Of a DNA stretch of 32,169 bases, positions 14,838 to 23,287 are shown piece by piece (the first letter of the stretch is position 1; each line of letters opens with the position of its first letter). The translations under genes were made by a program, and so were the position numbers. Under the pieces are notes generated by a model. That model was not told the origin of the DNA and did not search any database. It was given only the letters and a program-made list of their open reading frames with translations. Source of the stretch: Nitrospirota bacterium (GTDB lineage: Bacteria; Nitrospirota; Thermodesulfovibrionia; Thermodesulfovibrionales; UBA9159); NCBI GenBank assembly GCA_021790195.1, contig JAJYIF010000036.1, positions 1-32,169 of the forward strand, written 5' to 3'.

Positions 14838-15800
14838 TCAATACTTCATCACTTCCGAAATGGCCTTCTTGATCCTCTCTGCCGTTGGGGCATAGTAGTC
14901 CTCGAGCTTGGGAAGGGGCAGGACCACATCGCAACTTGCGACCCTCAATATCGGTCCTTTAAGATAAAGCATCGCGCTCTCCGCTATGGAAGCGGATATC
15001 TCCGAGCCGAAGCTCCCGGTCTTCGGCGCTTCATTGACAATCACCACCCTGCCGGTCTTCTTCACCGATTGATAGACAGTCTCTTCGTCGAACGGGTTGA
15101 GGGTCATCAGATCGATGACCTCTGCGTCGATGTCTTCCACCGCCTCCAGGGTCCGATGCAGCATGAACCCCCAGGAGATGATCGTTACGTCCTTCCCCTC
15201 CTGGACGACCCTCGCCTTTTCGAGCGGAACGGTATATTCGCCTTCTGGGACCTCCTCTCTCAAGAGGCGGTAAAGTCTTGTCGATTCCAGGAATATCACA
15301 GGGTCGGGGTCTCTGATCGAAGATATCAGGAGCCCCTTTGCGTAATAAGGAGAGGCCGGCATGACGACCTTTATCCCGGGCATGTGACAGAAGATGGCCT
15401 CGCAGCTTTCCGAATGGTGCTCGGGGGCTTTTATGCCCACGCCATAAGGCGTCCTGATTACAAGGGGAACAGTATGCCTGCCCCTCGATCTCGAACGTAT
15501 CCTCGAGGCATGGTTCGATATCTGGTCGACCGCCGGATAGATGAAGCCCTCGAACTGGACCTCGGCAACAGGCTTAAGTCCGTAAACGGCCATCCCTATG
15601 GAAGCGCCCACGATGACAGATTCCGCAAGCGGCGTATCCACGACCCTGTCCGGACCGAACTGGGCCAGGAGGCCTTCCGTGATCCTGAATACCCCTCCGT
15701 CCCTGCCTACGTCTTCACCCAGGACCACGACATCCTTGTCCCTCTGCATCTCCTCTTTGAGGGCAAGATTAATCGCCTGGACCATGTTTAGCTTGGGCAT
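14838..15800 (-). CDS. pdhB: Pyruvate/2-oxo acid dehydrogenase E1 beta subunit
   Basis: A 320-residue E1 beta subunit, the usual length. With E1 alpha it forms a thiamine-diphosphate-dependent heterotetramer that decarboxylates a 2-oxo acid and acylates the E2 lipoyl group. Characteristic blocks are VQAINLALKEEMQRDKDVVVLGEDVG at the start, DTPLAESVIVGASIGMAVYGLKPVAE, RTPYGVGIKAPEHHSES with paired histidines, and the C-terminal VDLMTLNPFDEETV-like segment followed by NEAPKTGSFGSEI. Its ATG lies one base after the pdhA stop, indicating co-translation. Confidence 0.94.
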   Translation of the reverse strand: MPKLNMVQAINLALKEEMQRDKDVVVLGEDVGRDGGVFRITEGLLAQFGPDRVVDTPLAESVIVGASIGMAVYGLKPVAEVQFEGFIYPAVDQISNHASRIRSRSRGRHTVPLVIRTPYGVGIKAPEHHSESCEAIFCHMPGIKVVMPASPYYAKGLLISSIRDPDPVIFLESTRLYRLLREEVPEGEYTVPLEKARVVQEGKDVTIISWGFMLHRTLEAVEDIDAEVIDLMTLNPFDEETVYQSVKKTGRVVIVNEAPKTGSFGSEISASIAESAMLYLKGPILRVASCDVVLPLPKLEDYYAPTAERIKKAISEVMKY

Positions 15801-15801
15801 A

Positions 15802-16857
15802 TTAGAAATCCTTCAGCTCTTGTTGCTGTCTCTGCGTGAGTTTGCCATAGGTATAATTAAACATGTCCCGGGGATCGGGACGCTCGACAGATTCCGCCTT
15901 CTTCTCCGCCTCGTCCACGGCAGACCTGGCCTTTGCCTCCGCCTCTTTCTGATACTCCTCCGTCCAGAGGTCTTTCTTCTCCATGAACAGCTTAAGCCTG
16001 AGAAGAGGGTCTCTGGACTTCCATAGATCAACCTCTTCCTTTGTCCTGTATCGTGAGGCATCGTCCGCGGTAGTGTGGTCCGACATCCTGTAGGTGAAGC
16101 ATTCAATAAGCGTCGGACCTTTACCCTTCTTCGCCCTTTCAAGCGCCTGCCGGGTCGCCTTATAGACCGCAAAAATGTCGTTGCCGTCCACCTGAATGCC
16201 TTCGATGCCGTAAGCTATCGCCTTCTGTGCGATAGTCCCGGCGGCGGTCTGCCTCTCCCTCGGAACCGAGATGGCCCACTGGTTGTTCTGACAGATAAAG
16301 ACGGCAGGCAATCTGAAAGTGCCGGCGAAATTGAGGCCTTCGTGAAAGTCGCCTTCCGAGGTCCCGCCGTCGCCGAAATAAGCGACAACCGCCGCTTCGT
16401 CTCCTCTGTATTTTACCGCCATGGCAGCTCCCGCCGCATGGGGGACATGGGTTGCCACAGGTATGCAGACGGGGAAAATATTCAAACCCTTTTCGGTCAC
16501 GAGACCTCTTTCGTCTCCGCCCCAGTACTGCAGGATTTTGTAAGGCGGATGGCCTAAAGCTATATAGACACCGTTTTCCCTGAACGACGGAAATACCCAA
16601 TCGGTCCTTTCGAGGGCCAGGGCGCTCCCGATCTGCGATGCCTCCTGTCCGAAAATGGAAGCGTAGGTGCCGATCCTCCCTTCCCTCTGGAGGTTAAGGG
16701 CGCGCTGGTCAAAAGTCCTCGCAAGCAGCATCATCTCATAGAACCTCCTGATGTCCTCATTCGAAATAGAAGGCATGAGGGCCTCATCCGCGTTTCCCTT
16801 TTCATCGAGGATATCGAGGCGCTTGACGGTAAATGAATCCAGAATTTTTTCAGGCAT
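15802..16857 (-). CDS. pdhA: Pyruvate/2-oxo acid dehydrogenase E1 alpha subunit
   Basis: A 351-residue thiamine-diphosphate-binding subunit. The ThDP motif runs from GDG at 162-164 (FGDGGTSEGDFHEGLNFAG) to NN at 191-192 (CQNNQWAIS). Other family blocks are FRENGVYIALGHPPYKILQYW, GIEGIQVDGND and the YRMSDHTTADDASRYR loop near the phosphorylation-loop position of related enzymes. The sequence style is closest to gram-positive PdhA and branched-chain E1 alpha, so the substrate is likely pyruvate but not proven. No Shine-Dalgarno precedes the ATG, and the promoter -10 ends only 6 bases upstream, suggesting a leaderless transcript. No E3 gene is nearby. Confidence 0.93.
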   Translation of the reverse strand: MPEKILDSFTVKRLDILDEKGNADEALMPSISNEDIRRFYEMMLLARTFDQRALNLQREGRIGTYASIFGQEASQIGSALALERTDWVFPSFRENGVYIALGHPPYKILQYWGGDERGLVTEKGLNIFPVCIPVATHVPHAAGAAMAVKYRGDEAAVVAYFGDGGTSEGDFHEGLNFAGTFRLPAVFICQNNQWAISVPRERQTAAGTIAQKAIAYGIEGIQVDGNDIFAVYKATRQALERAKKGKGPTLIECFTYRMSDHTTADDASRYRTKEEVDLWKSRDPLLRLKLFMEKKDLWTEEYQKEAEAKARSAVDEAEKKAESVERPDPRDMFNYTYGKLTQRQQQELKDF

Positions 16858-16863
16858 GTTAAA

Positions 16864-16892
16864 AGAATATCATGTGAAAACGAACCGGTCAA
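16864..16892 (-). promoter_or_regulatory. Promoter of pdhA, apparently leaderless
   Basis: Minus strand TTGACC (16892-16887), a 17-base spacer, TATTCT (16869-16864) with TGA before it as an extended -10, then TTTAAC and the ATG. A start site 7 bases after the -10 would be the A of the initiation codon. The TGATATTCTTTTA block is shared with the E2 promoter. Confidence 0.7.
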
Positions 16893-16957
16893 TCACCCGA
16901 AATTGCCAAGGTCATATAGTAAGAGATATTAAAACAGGAAAAGGAAGAATGGGATCG

Positions 16958-16983
16958 CCGGGGGATGCTCCAGCATCCCCCGG
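16958..16983 (-). terminator. Strong hairpin at the 3' end of the lipoprotein gene
   Basis: A perfect 12-bp inverted repeat, CCGGGGGATGCT and AGCATCCCCCGG, separated by two bases. It lies 12 bases beyond the lipoprotein stop on the minus strand and upstream of the pdhA promoter. No T-run follows immediately (only CTTCCTTTTCC further on), so it may act as a weak or factor-assisted terminator or an mRNA-stabilising stem. Confidence 0.55.
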
Positions 16984-16995
16984 AATCTTATCAGT

Positions 16996-17976
16996 CTATG
17001 AACAGAAGCCTTTCACCTTATTGCAGTCGCTGTAAGTATTAATAACAGTCCCGTTGAGGTAGATAGTTATAGACTCGTTCGCAGCGATATCCATAGTCAT
17101 CGTGCTCCCATTGGCAGTGACTACTACCTCGCCGTTTGTAGGACAGGTGCCGCTTAAAGGGAAGAAAATGGGTGTATTGGTGCTCATAGTGACCCATCCT
17201 CCAATGCATTGAGCGCTTATCCTCCCGGACACCCAAACGTTTATGCCCGTTGTATCCGGGCTATTGAACCTCACCCCGAAGCTGTCGCACTCAACATTTA
17301 TGGGCTCGTTGTCTATTGTCCCGGTGACAGACCCTCCCATCGTGACCGTGCCTCCTGTCACTGTATTTCCGCTATAAGATATATTCTCGAATTTCATTGT
17401 GAAGTTATCGCTCAAGGTAACGGCATCGTTTGTTACAGAGTCCGAATAAGTGAGATTTGATGTCGTGATTGTAAATTCGCTTACATGCTGCGGGTCTGAA
17501 ATTGCAGAGGCGGGAAATGTTACTTCTAAAGAGCCATTCATGGTCGCCGTTTCAACCGTGCAATTATTTACATTTACATCGGCAGTGACATTTCCTGACA
17601 AATCCTGAAGACTCACGCTTGTCAACTCAATATCTCCGCTCGGACAGGGCTGCGTCTTTAATGCGCTCGACCCTTTCGAATTGCCCTGCTGATCCCGCAC
17701 AACCGGAAGAATTGTTTGAAAGATGTTCAGCACGACAGGTTTCCTATCAGCGGAAACATCGGCAGTTTTCACCTGTCCCAGGGCAGCGGTAGGCGCAACA
17801 AGTTTCGCGGCCTGTATTACCGAGTCGCCAACCTGAGCCGCATTCGATGCCGTGAGAGTTGCGTCGGTGCCCCCGCTTCTCGAAGTGTCCGTCCCGCCTC
17901 CTCCGCAACTCGCCAAGAGAGCCGCAAGGGAGAGCATCAAGACCCCGGCGATCTGCAAGCCCCTACTCTTTTTCAT
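16996..17976 (-). CDS. Lipoprotein of unknown function
   Basis: A 326-residue protein I do not recognise. It has a lipoprotein signal (MLSLAALLASC, lipobox cysteine C24) followed by GGGG and a Ser/Thr-rich linker. The rest is beta-rich with many Thr, Ser, Asn and Val and alternating patterns (ITTSNLTYSDSVTNDAVTL, GGTVTMGGSVTGTIDN). A few cysteines in the mature part (near CPSGDIEL, NNCTVE, NVECDSF and the C-terminal DCNKVKGFCS) could form disulfides. The start is supported by AAGGAGG 5 bases upstream. It is monocistronic, with its own promoter-like sequence and the downstream hairpin. The likely location is the outer membrane or periplasm. Confidence 0.8.
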   Translation of the reverse strand: MKKSRGLQIAGVLMLSLAALLASCGGGGTDTSRSGGTDATLTASNAAQVGDSVIQAAKLVAPTAALGQVKTADVSADRKPVVLNIFQTILPVVRDQQGNSKGSSALKTQPCPSGDIELTSVSLQDLSGNVTADVNVNNCTVETATMNGSLEVTFPASAISDPQHVSEFTITTSNLTYSDSVTNDAVTLSDNFTMKFENISYSGNTVTGGTVTMGGSVTGTIDNEPINVECDSFGVRFNSPDTTGINVWVSGRISAQCIGGWVTMSTNTPIFFPLSGTCPTNGEVVVTANGSTMTMDIAANESITIYLNGTVINTYSDCNKVKGFCS

Positions 17977-17997
17977 TCCTTCCTCCTTAAAGAGAAT

Positions 17998-18027
17998 TTA
18001 ATACGACTTCCCGTCTCAAAATTTCAA
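17998..18027 (-). promoter_or_regulatory. Possible promoter of the lipoprotein gene
   Basis: Minus strand TTGAAA (18027-18022), an 18-base spacer, and TATTAA (18003-17998), about 20 bases before the ATG at 17976 and just upstream of its AAGGAGG. Confidence 0.4.
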
Positions 18028-18120
18028 TGTCATATTTTATATTCAGGAGGAACTTTTGTCATTAGAAAAAAAGACGATATGCGAGGTGCTGTTTTATCCG
18101 AACGAAAAACCCCTCTGCAA

Positions 18121-18167
18121 GCTGCGAAAGAATGCGCCTGTCTGCCGTCAGGCAGGCCCGCTACCCG
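18121..18167. repeat. Dispersed palindromic repeat, copy 2
   Basis: The second copy of the element at 2900-2955, in the same orientation, in the gap between the YceI and lipoprotein genes. The stem is GTCTGCC (18140-18146) and GGCAGGC (18151-18157) with loop GTCA and one G-T wobble. It lacks the 9-base insertion of copy 1. Apart from this repeat and the possible promoter, the 17977-18222 gap shows nothing convincing. Confidence 0.6.
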
Positions 18168-18222
18168 ATTCAATCGATGCAATTACAGACAGAGACCGGC
18201 AAGGCGTGGATATTTGGAGGTC

Positions 18223-18750
18223 TTATTCCTTCAGATCGGCTTCCACGTCGATATAGATCTGGACCTCTTTGCCGACGACTACTCCTCCGCCTTCAAGCGA
18301 CACGTTCCAGTTCAGGCCGAAGTCTTCACGGTTTATCCTCGCCGTTCCGGAAAAACCGATGCTCAACTCGCCCTCAGTTCCTTTGATCGGACCGGAGAAC
18401 TCTGCGTCGAGCGCAACGGGGCGGCTGATTCCACGGACCGTAAGATCGCCCATGACCCTGAAGCGGTTGCCGCCCGACCCTTCGACCTTTGTGCTCCTGA
18501 AGGTCATGCTGGGGAATCTGGCGGCATCGAAAAAATCGTTGCTGAGAAGGTGCTCGTCCCTTTTCGGAACACCGGTCGTTATGCCTGTAACGTCTATCGT
18601 CGCCTCTACGGACGACCCCAGGACACTCGATGGATCAAAATGGACGGCCCCGGATATCTTATTGAACTGGCCACGGACATTCGTGACCATCATGTGCCTT
18701 ATGGTGAATCCGGCTACGGAATGATCGGGATCGATGACCCACTTCTTCAT
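18223..18750 (-). CDS. YceI-family protein
   Basis: A 175-residue lipocalin-like beta-barrel of the YceI family, which binds isoprenoid-type lipids in characterised members. Family landmarks are WVIDPDHSVAGFTIRHMMVTNVRGQF at the start, VEATIDVTGITTGVPKRDEHL, SNDFFDAARFPSMTFRST, and LTVRGISRPVALDAEF. The ATG at 18750 is chosen because AAGGAGG lies 5 bases upstream; the longer frame from a TTG would place that Shine-Dalgarno inside the gene. There is no signal peptide, so unlike many relatives this version is probably cytoplasmic. Confidence 0.9.
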   Translation of the reverse strand: MKKWVIDPDHSVAGFTIRHMMVTNVRGQFNKISGAVHFDPSSVLGSSVEATIDVTGITTGVPKRDEHLLSNDFFDAARFPSMTFRSTKVEGSGGNRFRVMGDLTVRGISRPVALDAEFSGPIKGTEGELSIGFSGTARINREDFGLNWNVSLEGGGVVVGKEVQIYIDVEADLKE

Positions 18751-18823
18751 GATTTCCTCCTTGGACAAGTTCGCTCTTAGTCTGATTATATCAGCGAAAA
18801 AAAGGAATGCAAGGAAATGCCGG

Positions 18824-20569
18824 TCAGTCGCTCGGCCTGATCGCTTTGAGGGTCAGCTGGATGTACTTATTGCCGTTCCATTCGTTTATTGCAGGCGTAA
18901 ACGCGGCGTCGAGCAGCGTGAGCGAATCGAGACGATCGAGGAGGTTACCCATATCAAACCCGATAGCGTCAATAGACAAGGACTTCTGTCGCATCTTGAG
19001 TTTGAGATGCTTGCCGCCTACGACCCGGGGGTTCTGGAAGACAAGCCTTTTTGCGCCGAGGACCGGCTCCCGGTTCCCGGCGCCCACCGGCTCGAGCAGC
19101 GCGAACTCCCTCAAAAGAGATGCGTTCACCGTCGAGAGCGGGATTTCCGAGTCTATCTCCACCGTCGGGAGGAAGTCCTCTTTTTGAAGGGCGCCCTTTA
19201 CAACATCATTCATCCTCTCCTCAAAGCGCATGAGGTCGGCCGCATTGAGTTTGACCCCTGCCGCCTGTCTGTGACCGCCGAAGGATATAAGCATATCGCT
19301 GCAGGCGGAAAGGCCGCTGTAAACATCAAAGGAGGGGATACTCCTCACCGAGCCCTTTGCGACATCATTTTCCATCGTAAAAATAAACGTCGGCCTGTTG
19401 AACTTCTCTGCTATCCTCGAAGCCACGATGCCTATGACGCCCATATGCCAGTCTTTGCCGAAAAGCACGATGGCGGCGTCATGTCCCTTCCTATTCAACT
19501 GAGAGAAGGCCTCCTGATAGACCTCCTCTTCTATCCTCTGCCTTTCGGCATTCGTCCGGTCCAGCCTTTCGGCTATGGAGAGGGTCTCCTCGGCAGAATC
19601 CGAGAGGAGAAGTGTGACGACGTCGGCGGAATCCCCGATCCGGCCCGAGGCATTGATCCTCGGCACTATCACGAAAGAAAGGAGACCCGCCCTGATCTCC
19701 TTCTCACCGAGACCCGCTACGCTTATCAACGCACTTATGCCCGGCCTGTCCGCGCCTTGAATGTATTTGAGGCCGGCCTTCGCGATGGTCCTGTTTTCGC
19801 CCGTAAGCGGCACCACGTCTGCCACTGTGCCGAGTGCGGCGAGGTCCAGAAGCCTCAGGGCGTCATCCTGCGAAAAAGGCAGGGTGCCGTCAGCGCCCAG
19901 GGCCTGCGCCATCTTGAATGCAACGCCTGCGCCGGAAAGCATGGAAAGTTTCGTGTTCAGAAGGTCGAGCTTTGGGTTGACGACGGCTACGGCCTCCGGG
20001 AGTGAGAAGCGGGAACTCCCCGTTGATCTCTCGTCTTTCGTTTCCGGCCCATCACGCTTCACAGGTTCGTGGTGGTCGGTAATGATGAGGTCGATCCCCT
20101 GACCCTTCGCCGAGAGGGCGGCCTCGAAGGAGGCGATCCCGCAATCAACAGTGATGATGAGCCCAGCCCCGATTCTCTTCGCAAGAGCGACCGAGGGAGG
20201 ATTGAAACCATAACCGTCGCTCATCCTGTTGGGTATGAAGTAATGGACATCCACACCGGACGACTTCAGGGCGCGGACGAGGATCGCCGTCGCCGTAAGG
20301 CCGTCCGTGTCATAATCCCCGTGAACGAGGACCGTCTCGTTCCTGCGCCAGGCGGTCTTTATCCGGTCCACTGCCGTCTTCATGCCGGGCAGATCGAAGG
20401 GGTCGGAAAGGTTCGTAAGTCCGGGATTAAGGAAATCCGAGATATCGCCCGGTGTCTTTATGCCCCTGTTTATGAGGACCTGGGCGAAGACCGGGGAAAG
20501 GGAAGCCGCCTTGGAAAGATAGCCTACGTACTCGGGATTTGTCCTGTTTATGAGCCATCGCTTATTCAT
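18824..20569 (-). CDS. recJ: Single-stranded-DNA-specific exonuclease RecJ
   Basis: A 581-residue 5'-3' ssDNA exonuclease of recombination and mismatch repair, near the usual family length. DHH-domain metal ligands are visible: HGDYDTDG (D85, D87, D89), TVDCG near 141, and TDHHE with D165-H166-H167. LAALGTVADVVPL corresponds to motif IV. The DHHA1 domain contains ASGRIGDS and SFGGHRQAAGVKL. The C-terminal OB-like domain includes DAIGFDMG and ends LTLKAIRPSD. It lies 89 bases downstream of secF on the same strand and may be read from the same transcript. The Shine-Dalgarno is weak. Confidence 0.95.
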   Translation of the reverse strand: MNKRWLINRTNPEYVGYLSKAASLSPVFAQVLINRGIKTPGDISDFLNPGLTNLSDPFDLPGMKTAVDRIKTAWRRNETVLVHGDYDTDGLTATAILVRALKSSGVDVHYFIPNRMSDGYGFNPPSVALAKRIGAGLIITVDCGIASFEAALSAKGQGIDLIITDHHEPVKRDGPETKDERSTGSSRFSLPEAVAVVNPKLDLLNTKLSMLSGAGVAFKMAQALGADGTLPFSQDDALRLLDLAALGTVADVVPLTGENRTIAKAGLKYIQGADRPGISALISVAGLGEKEIRAGLLSFVIVPRINASGRIGDSADVVTLLLSDSAEETLSIAERLDRTNAERQRIEEEVYQEAFSQLNRKGHDAAIVLFGKDWHMGVIGIVASRIAEKFNRPTFIFTMENDVAKGSVRSIPSFDVYSGLSACSDMLISFGGHRQAAGVKLNAADLMRFEERMNDVVKGALQKEDFLPTVEIDSEIPLSTVNASLLREFALLEPVGAGNREPVLGAKRLVFQNPRVVGGKHLKLKMRQKSLSIDAIGFDMGNLLDRLDSLTLLDAAFTPAINEWNGNKYIQLTLKAIRPSD

Positions 20570-20658
20570 CAGCGACAGGCGGCAGGCAACGAACAGCGGA
20601 CAAGAAACAGGAGGCCGCTATCTTATTGCACGGTCTTCCGCCCTTTACTCCTGATTCG

Positions 20659-21579
20659 CTACTTTTTCTTATTCTTAGCAAGAGAAGCTTTGTTTCTCCA
20701 CAGCAACACGATCGGACTTGCGACAAAGATGGAAGAGTAAGTGCCCACGATGACTCCAAGGATCATGGCGAGGGCAAAGTCGTGTATAACCTCTCCGCCG
20801 AACAGGAAAAGCGACAGCGAAGTGAGCAGGACCGTGAAGGACGTGACGATCGTCCTCGAGAGGACCTCATTCACACTCAGGTTCATAATGGCCTCAACCG
20901 GCTCTTTCGCCTTCAGGCGTAGGTTCTCTCTGATCCTGTCGAAGACCACGACCGTGTCGGTAAGGGAGTAACCGGCAATCGTAAGGAGCGCGGTAACAAG
21001 GATGAGGTTTATCTCTCTCCCGAGAAGAAAAAATACGGCAAGCACGGCGAGGACGTCATGGAACGTAGCGACGGTCGCGCCTACGGCGAAATCGAACTTG
21101 AACCTCAGGGCGATGTAGATGAGTATCCCGAGGGTCGCCATGGCAATCGCCTGCGCGGAATTCTTCCTCAGCTGCCCCCCGACTCTCGGCCCTATCTCTG
21201 TTGTCGAATCCACCACATATTTATTGTCCGGAAACTTCTGACTTATAATCCCGGTCAGCGTGTCCGCCACCTTCCCGACCTGTTCATCGCTCTTTTTCAC
21301 CTTAATCAGGATTTTTTTCACCGCCGGGAACTCCTGAAGATCGAAGTCCTTGACCCCGGCATCCTCAAGGGCCTTTCTGATATCGTGAAGGCTCACCGGT
21401 TTTTCGAACTTGAGCTGGACCGCGGTGCCGCCGGCGAAGTCAATGCCGAGATTCGCCTTTCCGTTGGCTATCTGGACAATCGCGAATATCCCTATGATCG
21501 CCAATATGCCCGAAAAGACAAAGGCGTACTTTCTCTTTCCGAGGAAATCTATCTTCGTGTTCTTAATGAGTTCAAGCAT
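20659..21579 (-). CDS. secF: Protein translocase subunit SecF
   Basis: A 306-residue inner-membrane subunit of the SecDF complex, which uses the proton gradient to help exported proteins leave the SecYEG channel. The first membrane helix (YAFVFSGILAIIGIFAIVQI) precedes the periplasmic domain with the conserved LGIDFAGGTAVQLKF. The C-terminal five-helix block contains GYSLTDTVVVFDRIREN and the LSRTIVTSFTVLLT region. Length is typical. It starts 67 bases after secD, with an AAGGAG about 10 bases before the ATG. Confidence 0.96.
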   Translation of the reverse strand: MLELIKNTKIDFLGKRKYAFVFSGILAIIGIFAIVQIANGKANLGIDFAGGTAVQLKFEKPVSLHDIRKALEDAGVKDFDLQEFPAVKKILIKVKKSDEQVGKVADTLTGIISQKFPDNKYVVDSTTEIGPRVGGQLRKNSAQAIAMATLGILIYIALRFKFDFAVGATVATFHDVLAVLAVFFLLGREINLILVTALLTIAGYSLTDTVVVFDRIRENLRLKAKEPVEAIMNLSVNEVLSRTIVTSFTVLLTSLSLFLFGGEVIHDFALAMILGVIVGTYSSIFVASPIVLLWRNKASLAKNKKK

Positions 21580-21646
21580 CCCGCCTATTCTCCTTCTTTG
21601 AAAAATATATATTTCTTGGTCTTAAATATCGTCAGATCCGCAAAAA

Positions 21647-23269
21647 TCATATGCTCAGCTTCTTTACTTCCTTCCTGCTGTTAATGAGGTCGAACACGGA
21701 CTTTGTTCCCACAAGCGCAGTGAAGAGGTTTATGGCGACGCCCATGCTCAAAGTCACGGCAAACCCCTTTATCGGTCCCGTCCCGAACTGAAAGAGCACC
21801 GCCGCGGTTATCAGTGTAGTAACGTGAGAGTCGAATATGGTCCAGAACGCCTTGTCATACCCGGAGTCCACAGCGGCCCGGGGGGTCTTTCCGCTCTTCA
21901 GCTCGTCCCGCATCCTCTCGAACATCAGGACGTTGGAGTCCACCGCCATTCCCACAGCCAGGATTATTCCCGCGATGCCGGGCATAGTCAAGGTCGCGTT
22001 CAGGGAGGCCATCGCGCCCAACAGGAGCACGATATTCAGGAGCAAAGCGAAATCCGCTATGACCCCAGAGAGCTTGTAATAAAAGATCATGAAAATCACT
22101 ACAAGCGCGGTGCCTATAATGCCCGCCATCTTCCCGGCCTGGATCGAGTCCGACCCCAGGGACGGTCCGACAGTGACATTCTGGAGCATCTTCACAGGGG
22201 CGGGGAGAGCGCCGGCCCTGAGCACTATAGCCAGGTCCTTTGCCTCGTCCATGGAGAACCTCCCAGTGATCTGCGCGTTACCGCCCGCAATCCGCTCCTG
22301 GATCACAGGCGCCGAATACACCACATTGTCAAGGATAATGGCGAGCCTCTTCTTCACGTTCGCTGCGGTAATGTCATCAAAAAGCTTTGCGCCTGCCGAA
22401 TTGAACGAGATGGATACTTCATACTCATTCGTCCGCTGGTCTATATTGACCTTGGCCTCCGTGAGGTCCTGGCCCGTCATCAGGGTCTGCTTTTTGAGAA
22501 GGATCGGCCTTTTCGTGACCTCGCCGGTCTCCCTGTTTACGGACTTTTCAAAGAGTATCTCATCGTCCGGAGGGATCTTGTCTGCATATTTGGCAAGCAG
22601 GGCGTCCTCTTCGCCCGGCTTGACTGATGAGGGGATCTCGGCCGCCACCGGAGACGTGTCGTCCACGAGTTTGAATTCCAGCAGCGCGGTCTTCCCTATA
22701 ATGTCTATGGCGCGCTTCGGGTCCTTGATGCCCGGCAGCTCCACTACTATTTCATTGGTGGACTGCCTGAGGATTGTTGGCTCGGCAACGCCGAACTGGT
22801 CGATCCTGTTTCTGATCGTCTCGAGGGCCTGGTCCACCGCATTCTCTTTTATCCTCTTCGCATCCTTGTCCGAAATGGCGTAAACGAGCGTCGCCCCTGT
22901 TTCCACGGGGACAAGCGTAGGATAACTGTCCTTGACCAGGTTCTGGATATCCCCCGAGGCGGGGGTTATATCTATCTGAAGGCCCTTCCTGACCGCGGTG
23001 GCCGCTATCTTCTTCTTGGCCAGGGCGTCGCTTATGGACTGCTGCAGCCTCTCCGTTGTTATCTCGACAGCCCTGTCGCCCTCGACCTCGAACACGAGAT
23101 GAACACCTCCCTGAAGGTCGAGACCCAGGGTTATCCCCTTGTTGGGCATACTGCTCTTCCACCACTCCGGCATATATTGAAAGACAGGCGTATTGGGGAG
23201 AAAGAAAATAACGGCAAGGACAACAGTGGCTCCTATGAGCGCAAACCTCCAGATAATCTTCTTCTTCAT
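21647..23269 (-). CDS. secD: Protein translocase subunit SecD
   Basis: A 540-residue inner-membrane partner of SecF. It has an N-terminal helix (residues 8-26), then the [15 protein letters not shown] motif near 48-62 and a long periplasmic region including the P1 and head domains ([28 protein letters not shown]). The C-terminal membrane domain follows with [22 protein letters not shown] and [17 protein letters not shown]. The DSNV motif contains the acidic residue used for proton coupling in the family. It sits between the HD hydrolase gene and secF. Confidence 0.97.
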   Translation of the reverse strand: MKKKIIWRFALIGATVVLAVIFFLPNTPVFQYMPEWWKSSMPNKGITLGLDLQGGVHLVFEVEGDRAVEITTERLQQSISDALAKKKIAATAVRKGLQIDITPASGDIQNLVKDSYPTLVPVETGATLVYAISDKDAKRIKENAVDQALETIRNRIDQFGVAEPTILRQSTNEIVVELPGIKDPKRAIDIIGKTALLEFKLVDDTSPVAAEIPSSVKPGEEDALLAKYADKIPPDDEILFEKSVNRETGEVTKRPILLKKQTLMTGQDLTEAKVNIDQRTNEYEVSISFNSAGAKLFDDITAANVKKRLAIILDNVVYSAPVIQERIAGGNAQITGRFSMDEAKDLAIVLRAGALPAPVKMLQNVTVGPSLGSDSIQAGKMAGIIGTALVVIFMIFYYKLSGVIADFALLLNIVLLLGAMASLNATLTMPGIAGIILAVGMAVDSNVLMFERMRDELKSGKTPRAAVDSGYDKAFWTIFDSHVTTLITAAVLFQFGTGPIKGFAVTLSMGVAINLFTALVGTKSVFDLINSRKEVKKLSI

Positions 23270-23287
23270 CGGGTATCTATTAACCTC

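Noticed and set aside
17716-18780. A 354-codon plus-strand frame covering the YceI gene and the lipoprotein start
   Set aside because: It crosses two well-supported minus-strand genes and an intergenic repeat and has no family signal.
18734-20005. A 423-codon plus-strand frame opposite recJ
   Set aside because: The minus strand encodes RecJ with all catalytic motifs. The plus frame is Arg/His/Gly-rich without any recognisable domain, a typical shadow of a GC-rich gene.
21824-22883. Two overlapping plus-strand frames opposite secD
   Set aside because: SecD is unmistakable on the minus strand; these frames have no motifs.
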